From a virus: a DNA stretch of 64,000 bases. Below are positions 24,966 through 31,904 of the stretch, one piece after another. Each line of letters starts with the position of its first letter. Position 1 is the stretch's first letter. The DNA lies in IMG/VR virus record IMGVR_UViG_3300032116_000116, positions 1 to 64,000 of that record; one strand, given 5' to 3'. Below the pieces are notes generated by a model that was given only the letters and a program-made list of their open reading frames with translations, was not told the origin of the DNA and did no database searches. The translations under genes were made by a program, and so were the position numbers.

Positions 24966-26405
24966 TCGATTAAAGTCCAATTTTAGGATTTTTAAGAATT
25001 GATCAAGTTTATCATTAATGTTTTTTGTACCTATTTTTTCTAATTTTTGGTTTAAGTTATTTATTTTGGTATAGAGTGTTGGATTTGATAATCTTGCAAG
25101 ACCTGATTTAAATTCTATAGAAGAGGTTATTTGACTTGGATTATGTTTATAGTTATTTATTTCTTTTTCATAATTTTTTATAATAATACTAACCACTGAG
25201 TTATTGTTTCTTTTTATAAAGTCTTTGATATTTTTAATGATTTCATTATTTTCTATTGGTTTTGTTACTATACCATATATAACATCCATTTTAGATAATT
25301 CTGTTTCCATTAATTTTTGTATGTTATCATACATTGGGTCAATGATATCTTTAGGTAATTTTTTAAACACATTTATTCCGAATGTACTGATTAAGATTGA
25401 AGTTAAAAAATCGGGGTCATATACCGATAAGAATTTTTTTAATACATCGTATCTTTTATTTATTACTGATCCCCTTATTATGAATTTAACTTCATCTAAA
25501 TTATTTGAATTTGTCTTTATTAATTCTATTATTTCATCAGATGGTTTATTGAATATATTTTTATCTGATCTAATATTTTCTTTATTTGTTATTTTACTAT
25601 ATTCTATCATCCATTCTCTAATAAAGTTTTTAAAGTCATTATTAAATTCACCATAAAAATGATAAGCATTTCCAAATTCACAAACACTTGATTCTAAAAA
25701 TCTACTTATTGGGTCTTTTATGTTCCAGTCTCCCCTTTTTATAAGATAAAAGACTAATAGTCCATTTTGGACAGTATTAATTATTACTCGACCAGAACCT
25801 TCACCGACATCACCAAATCCGGCTGATGGTATTCCCGTTTGTAATATATTGGTATATTGTGTTAAGTTTTCACAAGATGTTATTTTCGGTTTTGATGACA
25901 TTTCGGCAATATCATGTGAGTGTCTTGAAATTACAACATATAATTTATCCTCACCTTTATATTCTTTAGTTAGTGCACCTAAAAAATCAGTATAATTTTT
26001 TAAAAGTGTATTGTCATTATCATTTAATACTTTGGTTATTTTTATTTCTTGTCCGTTTCTTTTATTTTTTGCGGTATTTTTATTAAAATCAACAATTGAG
26101 TAACCTAATTCTTCTAAACTTGATGATATTTGATTTTTTAATTTATCATCTAATTTAATGTCTATTTTTAATTTTGGTGTATGTTTGGTTGGTGTAATTT
26201 GTTCACCAGTTTGTAGATCATAGTATAAACGATAGACATTTTTACCAAATATTTCTGTTAATTTTTCTTCATAATCTGATTTTAATTGTTTTGATCTAAT
26301 TTGTTTAGATAGGTTAAGTGAAATATATTCATTAATTAAATTAAAATTAGATAACGTATTTTTAATAATATTTTTAAGTTGCGATTCTTTAATTAAAATT
26401 TTCAT
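24963..26405 (-). CDS. Tagged large hypothetical protein
   Basis: 480 aa. Tag MKILIKESQLKNIIKNTLSN. A segment at about 155-215 (LYVVISRHSHDIAEMSSKPK then ITSCENL) recalls a motif I have seen in other tagged phage proteins (SR.P.DI..MS....W.SC). The C-terminal half is helical and rich in Ile, Asn and Lys, with EIIELIKTNSNNLDEVKFII-like repeats. No enzymatic family recognised. It is the first gene of the leftward block and has the duplicated upstream region. Confidence 0.75.
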   Translation of the reverse strand: MKILIKESQLKNIIKNTLSNFNLINEYISLNLSKQIRSKQLKSDYEEKLTEIFGKNVYRLYYDLQTGEQITPTKHTPKLKIDIKLDDKLKNQISSSLEELGYSIVDFNKNTAKNKRNGQEIKITKVLNDNDNTLLKNYTDFLGALTKEYKGEDKLYVVISRHSHDIAEMSSKPKITSCENLTQYTNILQTGIPSAGFGDVGEGSGRVIINTVQNGLLVFYLIKRGDWNIKDPISRFLESSVCEFGNAYHFYGEFNNDFKNFIREWMIEYSKITNKENIRSDKNIFNKPSDEIIELIKTNSNNLDEVKFIIRGSVINKRYDVLKKFLSVYDPDFLTSILISTFGINVFKKLPKDIIDPMYDNIQKLMETELSKMDVIYGIVTKPIENNEIIKNIKDFIKRNNNSVVSIIIKNYEKEINNYKHNPSQITSSIEFKSGLARLSNPTLYTKINNLNQKLEKIGTKNINDKLDQFLKILKLDFNR

Positions 26406-26455
26406 ATTATCATAAATATTCTGAAAAATTTCCAGAAATTTTTTTTTCAGTTTTA
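26402..26455. repeat. Upstream direct repeat, copy 2
   Basis: Second copy of the segment at 24911-24965, differing by one T in the T-run; contains AATATTTAT at 26412-26420 on the minus strand, 6 nt before the start at 26405. Confidence 0.75.
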
Positions 26456-26505
26456 CCCCTATTGATCCGATTTTCAGATTTTTTCCGGAAAAATTTCTGT
26501 TACGG

Positions 26506-26665
26506 CATTGTCCCCCCTTTCTAACCCCCCCTAAAAACCCCTATTTAAGGGGGGATACGGGAGGGGGGTGGTATAGGGGGGAGGGGTATGTAGGGAGATA
26601 GGGGGGTCGCCAGAGAAATTTTGAATCGGGACGGGGGTGGTCGGTCTGTATCTTGGATAGGGGGT
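26506..26665 (+). other. C-run / G-run block at the strand switch (origin, pac or G-quadruplex candidate)
   Basis: In otherwise AT-rich DNA, C-runs at 26510-26541 are followed by at least ten G-runs of 3-6 at 26549-26665 on the same strand. CCCCTATTTAAGGGG can form a hairpin at the junction, and the G-runs satisfy the pattern of repeated G-tracts with short loops needed for quadruplexes. No ORF covers it. It lies between the leftward tagged genes and the 26.7 kb gene. Confidence 0.6.
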
Positions 26666-26668
26666 ATA

Positions 26669-26697
26669 AAAAAAAGGTATCGTTTCCGATACCTTTG
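26669..26697 (-). terminator. Intrinsic terminator
   Basis: Stem AAGGTATCG/CGATACCTT with a short loop and a T-run on the minus strand; ends the 26.7 kb gene before the G-rich block. Confidence 0.85.
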
Positions 26698-26724
26698 TGA
26701 ACTCATTAGAGTCAATTTAAGACC

Positions 26725-27246
26725 TTATCTTTCTACAATGTAGTGAACACCACCCAAAGTAATTTCCTCAATAGAACTCAACTTAAATGATTGTACCAAC
26801 ACTCTCCTTTCTTGTGGTTGTCTTGAACTCTCACTCACTTTAACAAGGTAACTTTCAAACAATGTCTTTTCAACTTCGTTACCCTCAAAAATGTAACTTA
26901 CATTCGGTTTGATTTCGTCAAATCTTTCAACTTGTAAGTAGTGGGAATTGTGTTTCTCATTGAACAAAACACACTTTGAAATATGAACACCCACCTTATT
27001 TTCCTCACTCACAAAATTACCCTCTCCACCCTCTTTTTTATCATTGGTATTCACTCTCGTTTCGTACTCATTTCCAATAAGGTAGTTACATTTGTTCACT
27101 TTGAACACCTTATCATAATAAGGGTTATTTGTTTTGTTCATACGAACTTTTGTTTTGGAAACGATATTAACAAAGGTTGATTTATCAACATTCATTAAGA
27201 TTTCCAATAATTCAGTTTGTCCGATTGTTTTTGTTTCTTTGTTCAT
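26725..27246 (-). CDS. Conserved phage protein, paralog of the 33.3 kb gene
   Basis: 173 aa from MNKETKTIGQTELLEILMNV. An upstream in-frame ATG at 27270 falls inside the conserved 5' leader next to the promoter, so 27246 is chosen. It shares the core VSKTKVRMNK..NPY.DKV, NY.IG..YE and SESSRQPQE plus a C-terminal SSIEE.TL.G..Y with the plus-strand gene at 33259. The mixed strand/turn pattern suggests a small beta-rich binding domain. I know of similar proteins in other Bacteroidota phages, function unknown. Confidence 0.8.
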   Translation of the reverse strand: MNKETKTIGQTELLEILMNVDKSTFVNIVSKTKVRMNKTNNPYYDKVFKVNKCNYLIGNEYETRVNTNDKKEGGEGNFVSEENKVGVHISKCVLFNEKHNSHYLQVERFDEIKPNVSYIFEGNEVEKTLFESYLVKVSESSRQPQERRVLVQSFKLSSIEEITLGGVHYIVER

Positions 27247-27269
27247 AGTTTTAATTTTTAATTGTTTCA

Positions 27270-27303
27270 CAAATATACACCCTCAAAATGTATATTTCCA
27301 AAT
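27270..27303 (-). promoter_or_regulatory. Early-type promoter
   Basis: Minus-strand TTTGGAAATATA and TGTATATTTG boxes, reading toward 27246. Same class as the plus-strand cassette promoters. Confidence 0.75.
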
Positions 27304-27340
27304 TTTTTTTTCCCTTTAACAAAACTTTAACATTTCGGGG

Positions 27341-27418
27341 GTGAAGGTTCGGGGTGACTTTTTTCGTGGCGAGAACCTACAAAGATACAAAATTATTTGT
27401 TAATAAAAAGTTAAAGTT
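27341..27418. repeat. Direct repeat unit 1 in 400-nt non-coding gap
   Basis: Shares GTGAAGGTT, a GTGGCG arm and then ATTATTTGTTAATAAAAAGT with the unit at 27462-27541. The arm resembles the left arm of the cassette hairpins. The gap between the divergent promoters (27303-27640) contains nothing else I recognise. Confidence 0.65.
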
Positions 27419-27461
27419 TTCGTTAACAAAATTTTAAGAAAAAAAATTTGGAGGTGAACCC

Positions 27462-27541
27462 GTGAAGGTTTGGATTTTCTGTGGCGTGTAGGAAAAAAAC
27501 CACAAAGGTACGAAATTATTTGTTAATAAAAAGTTAAAGTT
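27462..27541. repeat. Direct repeat unit 2
   Basis: Second unit; holds TTCTGTGGCG and CCACAAAG arms plus ATTATTTGTTAATAAAAAGT. It may be a divergent form of the hairpin element or an origin/operator repeat between the divergent promoters. Confidence 0.65.
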
Positions 27542-27627
27542 ATTATGAGCCAGAGAAAAAGTTTTCCGGGTGATCCGGGGTTTACCCGTAAAATTCTTTA
27601 ACATAACATTAACATTCGGGTTGATTG

Positions 27628-27654
27628 TTTTGGGGTGTATAAGGTGTATATTTG
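27628..27654 (+). promoter_or_regulatory. Early-type promoter
   Basis: TATATTTG at 27647-27654 with TTTTG at 27628; the spacing is shorter (14 nt) than in the other cassettes. Reads to 27686. Confidence 0.6.
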
Positions 27655-27685
27655 TATATCGTTCACAAGTTAAAACTCTACTACT

Positions 27686-28060
27686 ATGTTAAAAAGAACT
27701 CTCACACTCGGACTTCATCATTGGACTGACAATGACTTAATCCTGAACTTTTATGTTACCAAATTCGGTACTCGGTACATTCATTTGAAAACCGAAGAAG
27801 AACTCTCCAAATTCATCGGTACAACTCCTTGTTCGTTTACCAAACAACAGATGAACTTCCGTTACCTTATGGGGTGTAAATCAAATGTCCTGACTGACTA
27901 CTCCAAACTTCAAAAGTTGGTGTTTGAAATGTTTGATGAAATCTCCTTCTACGAATTTCATCAAATCGTGAAAAAGATAGTTGGACAAGATGAATACGAA
28001 AGAAATAAATTCTTTGTGGAAAATGGATATAACCCTGAACGAATGATAATGATAAGTTAA
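27686..28060 (+). CDS. Hypothetical early cassette protein
   Basis: 124 aa, MLKRTLTLGLHHWTDNDLIL. Mixed alpha/beta with KTEEELSKFIGTTPCSFTKQQMNF-like and KLVFEMFDEISFYEFHQIVK helices. No family recognised. First gene of the rightward cassette array; it has its own promoter, leader (AACTCTACTACT) and terminator. Confidence 0.75.
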   Translation: MLKRTLTLGLHHWTDNDLILNFYVTKFGTRYIHLKTEEELSKFIGTTPCSFTKQQMNFRYLMGCKSNVLTDYSKLQKLVFEMFDEISFYEFHQIVKKIVGQDEYERNKFFVENGYNPERMIMIS

Positions 28061-28083
28061 TCGGGTTGGAAACTGAAACGAAA

Positions 28084-28109
28084 CCTCAACAGAAATGTTG
28101 GGGTTTTTT
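28084..28109 (+). terminator. Intrinsic terminator
   Basis: CCTCAACA-GAAA-TGTTGGGG with a T-run. Confidence 0.85.
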
Positions 28110-28151
28110 ATTTCCCACAGAACTCCGTGTTCACCAGATTCGCTGGTGGTA

Positions 28152-28273
28152 AATTTCTTTGGCTTGTAGAACCAGTTAGAAGATGTGGTTGGGGACACCG
28201 CATGCGAAAATATTTCTGTGGCGGTTGTCTTACATAATAGGGGTATTACAGGAGGTTACACGCCAAGGAAATT
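28152..28273 (+). repeat. Cassette hairpin element
   Basis: Left arm AATTTCTTTGGC (28152-28163) and right arm GCCAAGGAAATT (28262-28273) pair with one G-U. A second left arm TTTCTGTGGCG lies inside at 28213. Preceded by CACCAGATTCGCTGGTGG. This is the longest copy. Confidence 0.7.
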
Positions 28274-28337
28274 CCATAATCCCGGATCACCTGTCGTGTC
28301 ATCGTATTACACATTCACAAAACTTTAACAAAATAAA

Positions 28338-28370
28338 TTTGGATATAAGGGTATAAATTGGTTAACTTTG
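28338..28370 (+). promoter_or_regulatory. Early-type promoter
   Basis: TTTG at 28338 and TAACTTTG at 28363-28370; reads to 28392. Confidence 0.7.
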
Positions 28371-28391
28371 ACGAAACAAACTTTCAAAGTT

Positions 28392-28673
28392 ATGTCTTAC
28401 ACAAAAGAAGAAATCAAAATGAACTTGTCAAGAAACCCTAAATGGATAGAAAGAGCGTTGGTTGTCTTACATAACCTCCAAACTACCGAAGAACAAATCA
28501 CAAACGAAACAATCAAAGAGAATGGGGTTGGTTTTAATTCATCGGATAGTCGGTATCTCTCCTATTGTGCGAAATGGATAAAGGGTGGTAATCACTTAAA
28601 CGAGAAACACCTCACTAAATGTGGTCAGAAACTCCCAAAGTATTGGAAACAAATACACTCAATGATTAAGTAA
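28392..28673 (+). CDS. Small conserved phage/plasmid protein
   Basis: 93 aa from MSYTKEEIKMNLSRNPKWIE. A TTG-initiated longer frame overlaps the promoter and is rejected. The pattern NPKWIERALVVLHNLQTTEE, then NGVGFNSSDSRYLSYCAKWI and LPKYWKQI is one I remember as widespread in phage and plasmid accessory regions, without assigned function. Basic and mostly helical. Single-gene cassette with its own terminator. Confidence 0.8.
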   Translation: MSYTKEEIKMNLSRNPKWIERALVVLHNLQTTEEQITNETIKENGVGFNSSDSRYLSYCAKWIKGGNHLNEKHLTKCGQKLPKYWKQIHSMIK

Positions 28674-28698
28674 CTTCACACTCCACTCAAAACATTAA

Positions 28699-28724
28699 AC
28701 CTCCGATAGTATCGGGGGTTTTTT
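28699..28724 (+). terminator. Intrinsic terminator
   Basis: ACCTCCGATAGTATCGGGGG followed by T6. Confidence 0.8.
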
Positions 28725-28760
28725 GTTAGAACTCCGTGTTCACCAGATTCGCTGGTAGAT

Positions 28761-28808
28761 ATTTTTTGTGGCGGATAGGTACAGATTAACCTACTCGCCA
28801 TGGAAAAT
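28761..28808 (+). repeat. Cassette hairpin element
   Basis: Arms ATTTTTTGTGGCG (28761-28773) and CGCCATGGAAAAT (28796-28808). All positions pair in RNA only if three G-U pairs are allowed. Preceded by the small hairpin CACCAGATTCGCTGGT. Confidence 0.75.
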
Positions 28809-28869
28809 TATCCTGATCGCAACAGCGGTTCACGGGGAAAATTCGTTAACAACATTTTAACAATAAAAA

Positions 28870-28902
28870 TTTGGAAATATAAGGTATAATGTCGTATATT
28901 TG
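28870..28902 (+). promoter_or_regulatory. Early-type promoter
   Basis: TTTG at 28870 and TATATTTG at 28895-28902; reads to 28926. Confidence 0.8.
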
Positions 28903-28925
28903 ATAAACAATTAAAAACTACTACA

Positions 28926-29105
28926 ATGGACAAAATCACTCTCACACTCCTTCTCCTTACACTCGGACTAATGGGGTTAACAATGTTATTCTCTCACTAT
29001 ATGAGGAATGACAAAATCTCAAACATTTTTCTTCGTGTTTTATTCGGTTTGACAATGATGACATTCACTCTCTTTATGATGGACATTTTTCTCTCAAACA
29101 TTTAA
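28926..29105 (+). CDS. Small two-TM membrane protein (59 aa)
   Basis: It starts MDKITLTLLLLTLGLMGLTM. Two hydrophobic segments (4-22, 36-57) flank a short basic loop HYMRNDK. It follows a strong promoter and the standard leader AAACAATTAAAAACTACTAC and lies 12 nt before the next gene, so the two form an operon. Topology is all that can be read; it may be a membrane-modifying or exclusion protein. Confidence 0.75.
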   Translation: MDKITLTLLLLTLGLMGLTMLFSHYMRNDKISNIFLRVLFGLTMMTFTLFMMDIFLSNI

Positions 29106-29117
29106 TAACTACCAACT

Positions 29118-29456
29118 ATGACACACGAACAACTACACAACTTCGTATCGGAAAAAGGTGAAAGGGAATTTAACCCACAAGAAACCTTACAAGTATTAAC
29201 CCACAACAGAACAACATATTGGTCTTGGGGTGTATCTAAACTCCTTAATATGTTTAATAAGGGGTTATGTTTGAAAGTATCAGGACATCACCACAAAGGT
29301 TGGGTAATCATCACACTCGGTTTTACAGACACTTACTCGGTGTTTTATGTATCAAACAATGGTAAAGTCAAAGATGAACAACACTTGGTCTATTTTGACG
29401 AACTCACCGAAAGGATAGATGATAAAATCGAACGAATACCGATTTACAAACACTAA
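29118..29456 (+). CDS. Hypothetical conserved early protein
   Basis: 112 aa, MTHEQLHNFVSEKGEREFNP. The central part WSWGVSKLLNMFNKGLCLKV then HHHKGWVIITLGFTDTYSVF resembles a small alpha/beta protein I have seen in Bacteroidota phages and plasmids, without known role. Second gene of a two-gene cassette. Confidence 0.75.
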   Translation: MTHEQLHNFVSEKGEREFNPQETLQVLTHNRTTYWSWGVSKLLNMFNKGLCLKVSGHHHKGWVIITLGFTDTYSVFYVSNNGKVKDEQHLVYFDELTERIDDKIERIPIYKH

Positions 29457-29477
29457 TCACGAAATCGTAATACAGAA

Positions 29478-29504
29478 ACCCTCGACAAAAGTCGGGGGTT
29501 TTTT
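29478..29504 (+). terminator. Intrinsic terminator
   Basis: ACCCTCGACAAAAGTCGGGGG followed by T6. Confidence 0.85.
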
Positions 29505-29547
29505 GTTTTTCCACAGAACTCCGTGTTCACCAGATTCGCTGGTGGTG

Positions 29548-29603
29548 AATTTATGTGGCGGATCGTATTACAGATAAAGGTGGTATTACACGCCACATAA
29601 ATT
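29548..29603 (+). repeat. Cassette hairpin element (compensated arms)
   Basis: Arms AATTTATGTGGCG (29548-29560) and CGCCACATAAATT (29591-29603) are perfectly complementary over 13 bp. The TTCTG of other copies is TTATG here and the other arm changed to match, a clear compensatory change. Confidence 0.85.
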
Positions 29604-29664
29604 TTTTGGTTCAGATCCAGGTTTCCACCAGTGAAACTCTTTAACAATAGATTAACAAAATAAA

Positions 29665-29696
29665 TTTGGAATATAAGGTTTAATGATGTATATTTG
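29665..29696 (+). promoter_or_regulatory. Early-type promoter
   Basis: TTTG at 29665 and TATATTTG at 29689-29696; reads to 29720. Confidence 0.8.
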
Positions 29697-29719
29697 TTAA
29701 ACAATTAAAACATACTACA

Positions 29720-29974
29720 ATGGACAAAAACAAACTAATTAACAGAATTGAAAACATTGGTTTTCTTCTCGGTTGTTTTATCGGTTTATTAACACTTATG
29801 ATGTTGGGGGCGGAACCTACTACTTGGGATGAGGATGGGTTGTACGATTATGAACACCTTTGGGATAAAGGAAATTCGGGTTGGTATGTTATGTGGACTT
29901 GGGTTTGGTCAGTTGTTACTTTGATTGGGTTGATAGTGGTTAGGTCATTCATTAAGAAAAGTTTAACAAAATAA
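29720..29974 (+). CDS. Two-TM membrane protein
   Basis: 84 aa. Hydrophobic segments at about 14-29 and 57-75, separated by an acidic Trp-rich loop (TTWDEDGLYDYEHLWDKGN), with a basic C-terminus. The N-terminus MDKNKLINRIENIGFLLGCF resembles the 42-aa membrane protein at 32.4 kb (MNRDRLNKIEEIGFRI), so they may be distant paralogs. Function unknown. Confidence 0.75.
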   Translation: MDKNKLINRIENIGFLLGCFIGLLTLMMLGAEPTTWDEDGLYDYEHLWDKGNSGWYVMWTWVWSVVTLIGLIVVRSFIKKSLTK

Positions 29975-29975
29975 A

Positions 29976-30007
29976 TTTGGTTTTACTCGGTATAAGTTGT
30001 ATATTTG
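29976..30007 (+). promoter_or_regulatory. Early-type promoter
   Basis: TTTG at 29976 and TATATTTG at 30000-30007; reads to 30032. It starts 2 nt after the previous stop. Confidence 0.8.
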
Positions 30008-30031
30008 TATAAACAATTAAAAACAAAAATT

Positions 30032-30226
30032 ATGAAAAAGTTTTTCAGTTCTATTCTCGGTTTTCACTTGACAATTATGGTTGGGTTGGTTGTTATGTTT
30101 TACTTCAACAACTTGGAAGATAACTACCTAACAATCATTAACAACATTTTCTTGGTTATGATGTCTTTATCCGTTGTGTTATCGGTGGTCTTATGTTACT
30201 TTGACAAACGAATTTCTAAAAGATAG
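30032..30226 (+). CDS. Two-TM membrane protein
   Basis: 64 aa from MKKFFSSILGFHLTIMVGLV; an upstream in-frame ATG at 30005 lies in the promoter/leader. Two hydrophobic segments (8-27, 38-56) end in a basic tail DKRISKR. Composition only; no family known. Confidence 0.7.
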   Translation: MKKFFSSILGFHLTIMVGLVVMFYFNNLEDNYLTIINNIFLVMMSLSVVLSVVLCYFDKRISKR

Positions 30227-30248
30227 TTGTAGTTTTAATTGTGAACGA

Positions 30249-30275
30249 AACCACTCCGAAAGGGGTGGTTTTTTT
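30249..30275 (+). terminator. Intrinsic terminator
   Basis: AACCACTCCGAAAGGGGTGG followed by a T-run. Confidence 0.85.
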
Positions 30276-30325
30276 ATTTGTGGTATTACACAAAACTTGA
30301 ATCGCGGTTCGAGCTGGGATTACAC

Positions 30326-30375
30326 CTTTTTCTGTGGCGATCCGTATTACAGAAACCCACTCGCCATAAAAAAAG
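30326..30375 (+). repeat. Cassette hairpin element
   Basis: Arms CTTTTTCTGTGGCGA (30326-30340) and TCGCCATAAAAAAAG (30361-30375): 14 of 15 positions pair with one G-U. The loop holds the common CGTATTACAG. Confidence 0.75.
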
Positions 30376-30417
30376 TTTACCAGGACGACAGGTATGAATA
30401 TGGTTTTGAAAAATAAA

Positions 30418-30449
30418 TTTGGAATCAAAAAATATAAGTTGTATATTTG
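30418..30449 (+). promoter_or_regulatory. Early-type promoter
   Basis: TTTG at 30418 and TATATTTG at 30442-30449; reads to 30481. Confidence 0.8.
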
Positions 30450-30480
30450 TGTATTATCTAACAAATTAAATTTATATCAA

Positions 30481-30822
30481 ATGAAAGAACAAAATGAATG
30501 TAATGGAAAAATGTTTCCGAAAGGTTTTTGGTCAAAGAATGGTAAGCCCACACAAAACGCCTTAATGATGTATTTTGTGTATTTGACACATTTACCTGAA
30601 AGTTGGAAAAAGAAAGTAGTACACAAACCCTCACTCGAAAAAACACGACAATACTTTGATGTTGATTATGGTATTGAATGTATGTTAACTTGGGGGATAC
30701 AATTTGGTTGTAAAAATTCTAAAACGTCAGATGAAAGACACCACGCAATGTCTTTGGCTTATCACGACGCTTTGGGTATGATTGGTCAAGGTTACCGATA
30801 CACCGAATTGAAAATTAAGTAG
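30481..30822 (+). CDS. Hypothetical cassette protein
   Basis: 113 aa from MKEQNECNGKMFPKGFWSKN; an earlier ATG in frame overlaps the promoter. Aromatic and basic, with GKPTQNALMMYFVYLTHLPE and ERHHAMSLAYHDALGMIGQG. No family recognised. Confidence 0.7.
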   Translation: MKEQNECNGKMFPKGFWSKNGKPTQNALMMYFVYLTHLPESWKKKVVHKPSLEKTRQYFDVDYGIECMLTWGIQFGCKNSKTSDERHHAMSLAYHDALGMIGQGYRYTELKIK

Positions 30823-30849
30823 TGTTTGGTTTTAATTGTGAACGAAAAG

Positions 30850-30877
30850 TCCTCAACGAAAGTTGGGGATTTTTTTT
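30850..30877 (+). terminator. Intrinsic terminator
   Basis: TCCTCAACGAAAGTTGGGGA followed by a T-run. Confidence 0.85.
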
Positions 30878-30920
30878 GTCAAGTCACAGACCTCCGTGTT
30901 CACCAGATTCGCTGGTGGAC

Positions 30921-30969
30921 ATTTTTTGTGGCTGATCCTATTAGAGAAACCGACAAGCCATAGAAATTT
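30921..30969 (+). repeat. Cassette hairpin element
   Basis: Arms ATTTTTTGTGGCT (30921-30933) and AGCCATAGAAATTT (30956-30969), paired mostly with two G-U pairs; preceded by CACCAGATTCGCTGGTGG. Confidence 0.7.
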
Positions 30970-31020
30970 CAGGATGGAAGGTGATCCGAATTCACCTTCA
31001 CAAAATTTTAACAAAAAAAA

Positions 31021-31052
31021 TTTGGAATAAGTATGTATATGTTGTATATTTG
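31021..31052 (+). promoter_or_regulatory. Early-type promoter
   Basis: TTTG at 31021 and TATATTTG at 31045-31052; reads to 31076. Confidence 0.8.
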
Positions 31053-31075
31053 TATAAATAATTAAAAAAAACATT

Positions 31076-31213
31076 ATGAAAAAGATTTATTCAGTTATCG
31101 TAGTTATCGTTCTTGTATCATTAACAATGTCCTCTTGTAAAACAAGTGGGTATGGTTGTAAGGGGAAAGAAAGTTGGGGTGGATTGATGAAAAGAATTAA
31201 CAAACCTTATTAG
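31076..31213 (+). CDS. Small lipoprotein (45 aa)
   Basis: Signal peptide MKKIYSVIVVIVLVSLTMSS then Cys21, a good lipobox (TMSSC). The mature part CKTSGYGCKGKESWGG is tiny and continues MKRINKPY. It has the Gly-Cys-Gly flavour of the lipoproteins at 32.8 and 34.3 kb. Predicted to be attached to a host membrane. Surface exclusion or receptor blocking is a known role of small phage lipoproteins (for example T5 Llp); here it is inference. Confidence 0.75.
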   Translation: MKKIYSVIVVIVLVSLTMSSCKTSGYGCKGKESWGGLMKRINKPY

Positions 31214-31229
31214 TAGTATGGTTGGTTTT

Positions 31230-31257
31230 AACCCGATGTTTTTACATCGGGTTTTTT
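31230..31257 (+). terminator. Intrinsic terminator
   Basis: AACCCGATG-TTTTTA-CATCGGGTT followed by T4-5. Confidence 0.85.
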
Positions 31258-31277
31258 ATTTTTTTTAACATTTTAGA

Positions 31278-31309
31278 TTTGAAATATAATATTTATTGTT
31301 GTATATTTG
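31278..31309 (+). promoter_or_regulatory. Early-type promoter
   Basis: TTTG at 31278 and TATATTTG at 31302-31309; reads to 31330. No hairpin element separates this cassette from the previous one. Confidence 0.8.
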
Positions 31310-31329
31310 TTTAACTAAACCCACTCACT

Positions 31330-31533
31330 ATGAATTTACAATTAAGAACTGAACTAATCGGAAAAAGAATTATGATGATTTTTATGGATGACCCTCAACC
31401 TATTGAACCAAACACAATGGGTACAATTATCGGAGTTGATGGGTTAAATCAATATCAAGTCAAATGGGATAACGGAAGAAGTTTATCGGTTATACCCGAA
31501 GAAGACCAATTCGTCATTATTGACACAGAGTAG
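31330..31533 (+). CDS. DUF4314-like protein
   Basis: 67 aa. The pattern GKRIMMIFMDDPQPIEPNTM, GTIIGVDGLNQYQVKWDNGR and SLSVIPEEDQF matches the DUF4314 family (G..V....M.DDP.PI..GT.G.V..VD..g...V.WDnG..L....e.D.f), an SH3-like small barrel common in phages and mobile elements. Function unknown; possibly nucleic-acid or protein binding. Confidence 0.85.
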   Translation: MNLQLRTELIGKRIMMIFMDDPQPIEPNTMGTIIGVDGLNQYQVKWDNGRSLSVIPEEDQFVIIDTE

Positions 31534-31557
31534 TCCGTTCGTTCCCTCATAAAGACA

Positions 31558-31586
31558 AACCTCAACAGAAATGTTGGGGTTTTTTG
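31558..31586 (+). terminator. Intrinsic terminator
   Basis: AACCTCAACAGAAATGTTGG followed by GG and T6; same sequence as the one at 28.08 kb. Confidence 0.85.
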
Positions 31587-31628
31587 TTTCTCCACAGAAC
31601 TCCGTGTTCACCATGCTCCCGGTATGTC

Positions 31629-31677
31629 ATTTTCTGTGGCTGATCGTATTACAGGAAGTTAGACGCCAAAGAAATTT
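31629..31677 (+). repeat. Cassette hairpin element
   Basis: Arms ATTTTCTGTGGC (31629-31640) and GCCAAAGAAATTT (31665-31677) with one mismatch; loop TGATCGTATTACAG. The upstream box is CACCATGCTCCCGGT, a variant of CACCAGATTCGCTGGTG. Confidence 0.7.
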
Positions 31678-31738
31678 CCAACGACCCGGATCAGGAAATC
31701 GCCTGTCGGTTATCTTCACAAAGTTTTAACAAAATAAA

Positions 31739-31770
31739 TTTGGAATATAAAGTATAATGATGTATATTTG
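31739..31770 (+). promoter_or_regulatory. Early-type promoter
   Basis: TTTG at 31739 and TATATTTG at 31763-31770; reads to 31794. Confidence 0.8.
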
Positions 31771-31793
31771 TTAAACAATTAAAAACTACTACA

Positions 31794-31904
31794 ATGAAAC
31801 AAGACAATTCTGACCAATGGATTCAAGGATTAACATTAATAATCTGTTTTATTACACTTGTTATTGTAATCTCCTTAAAGTATTATCTAACGGGTGAAAT
31901 CTAA
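31794..31904 (+). CDS. Single-TM micro-protein (36 aa)
   Basis: MKQDNSDQWIQGLTLIICFI then TLVIVISLKYYLTGEI: one hydrophobic helix (12-28). It is supported by a full promoter, the standard leader AAACAATTAAAAACTACTAC and a stop close to the next promoter. Function unknown. Confidence 0.65.
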   Translation: MKQDNSDQWIQGLTLIICFITLVIVISLKYYLTGEI

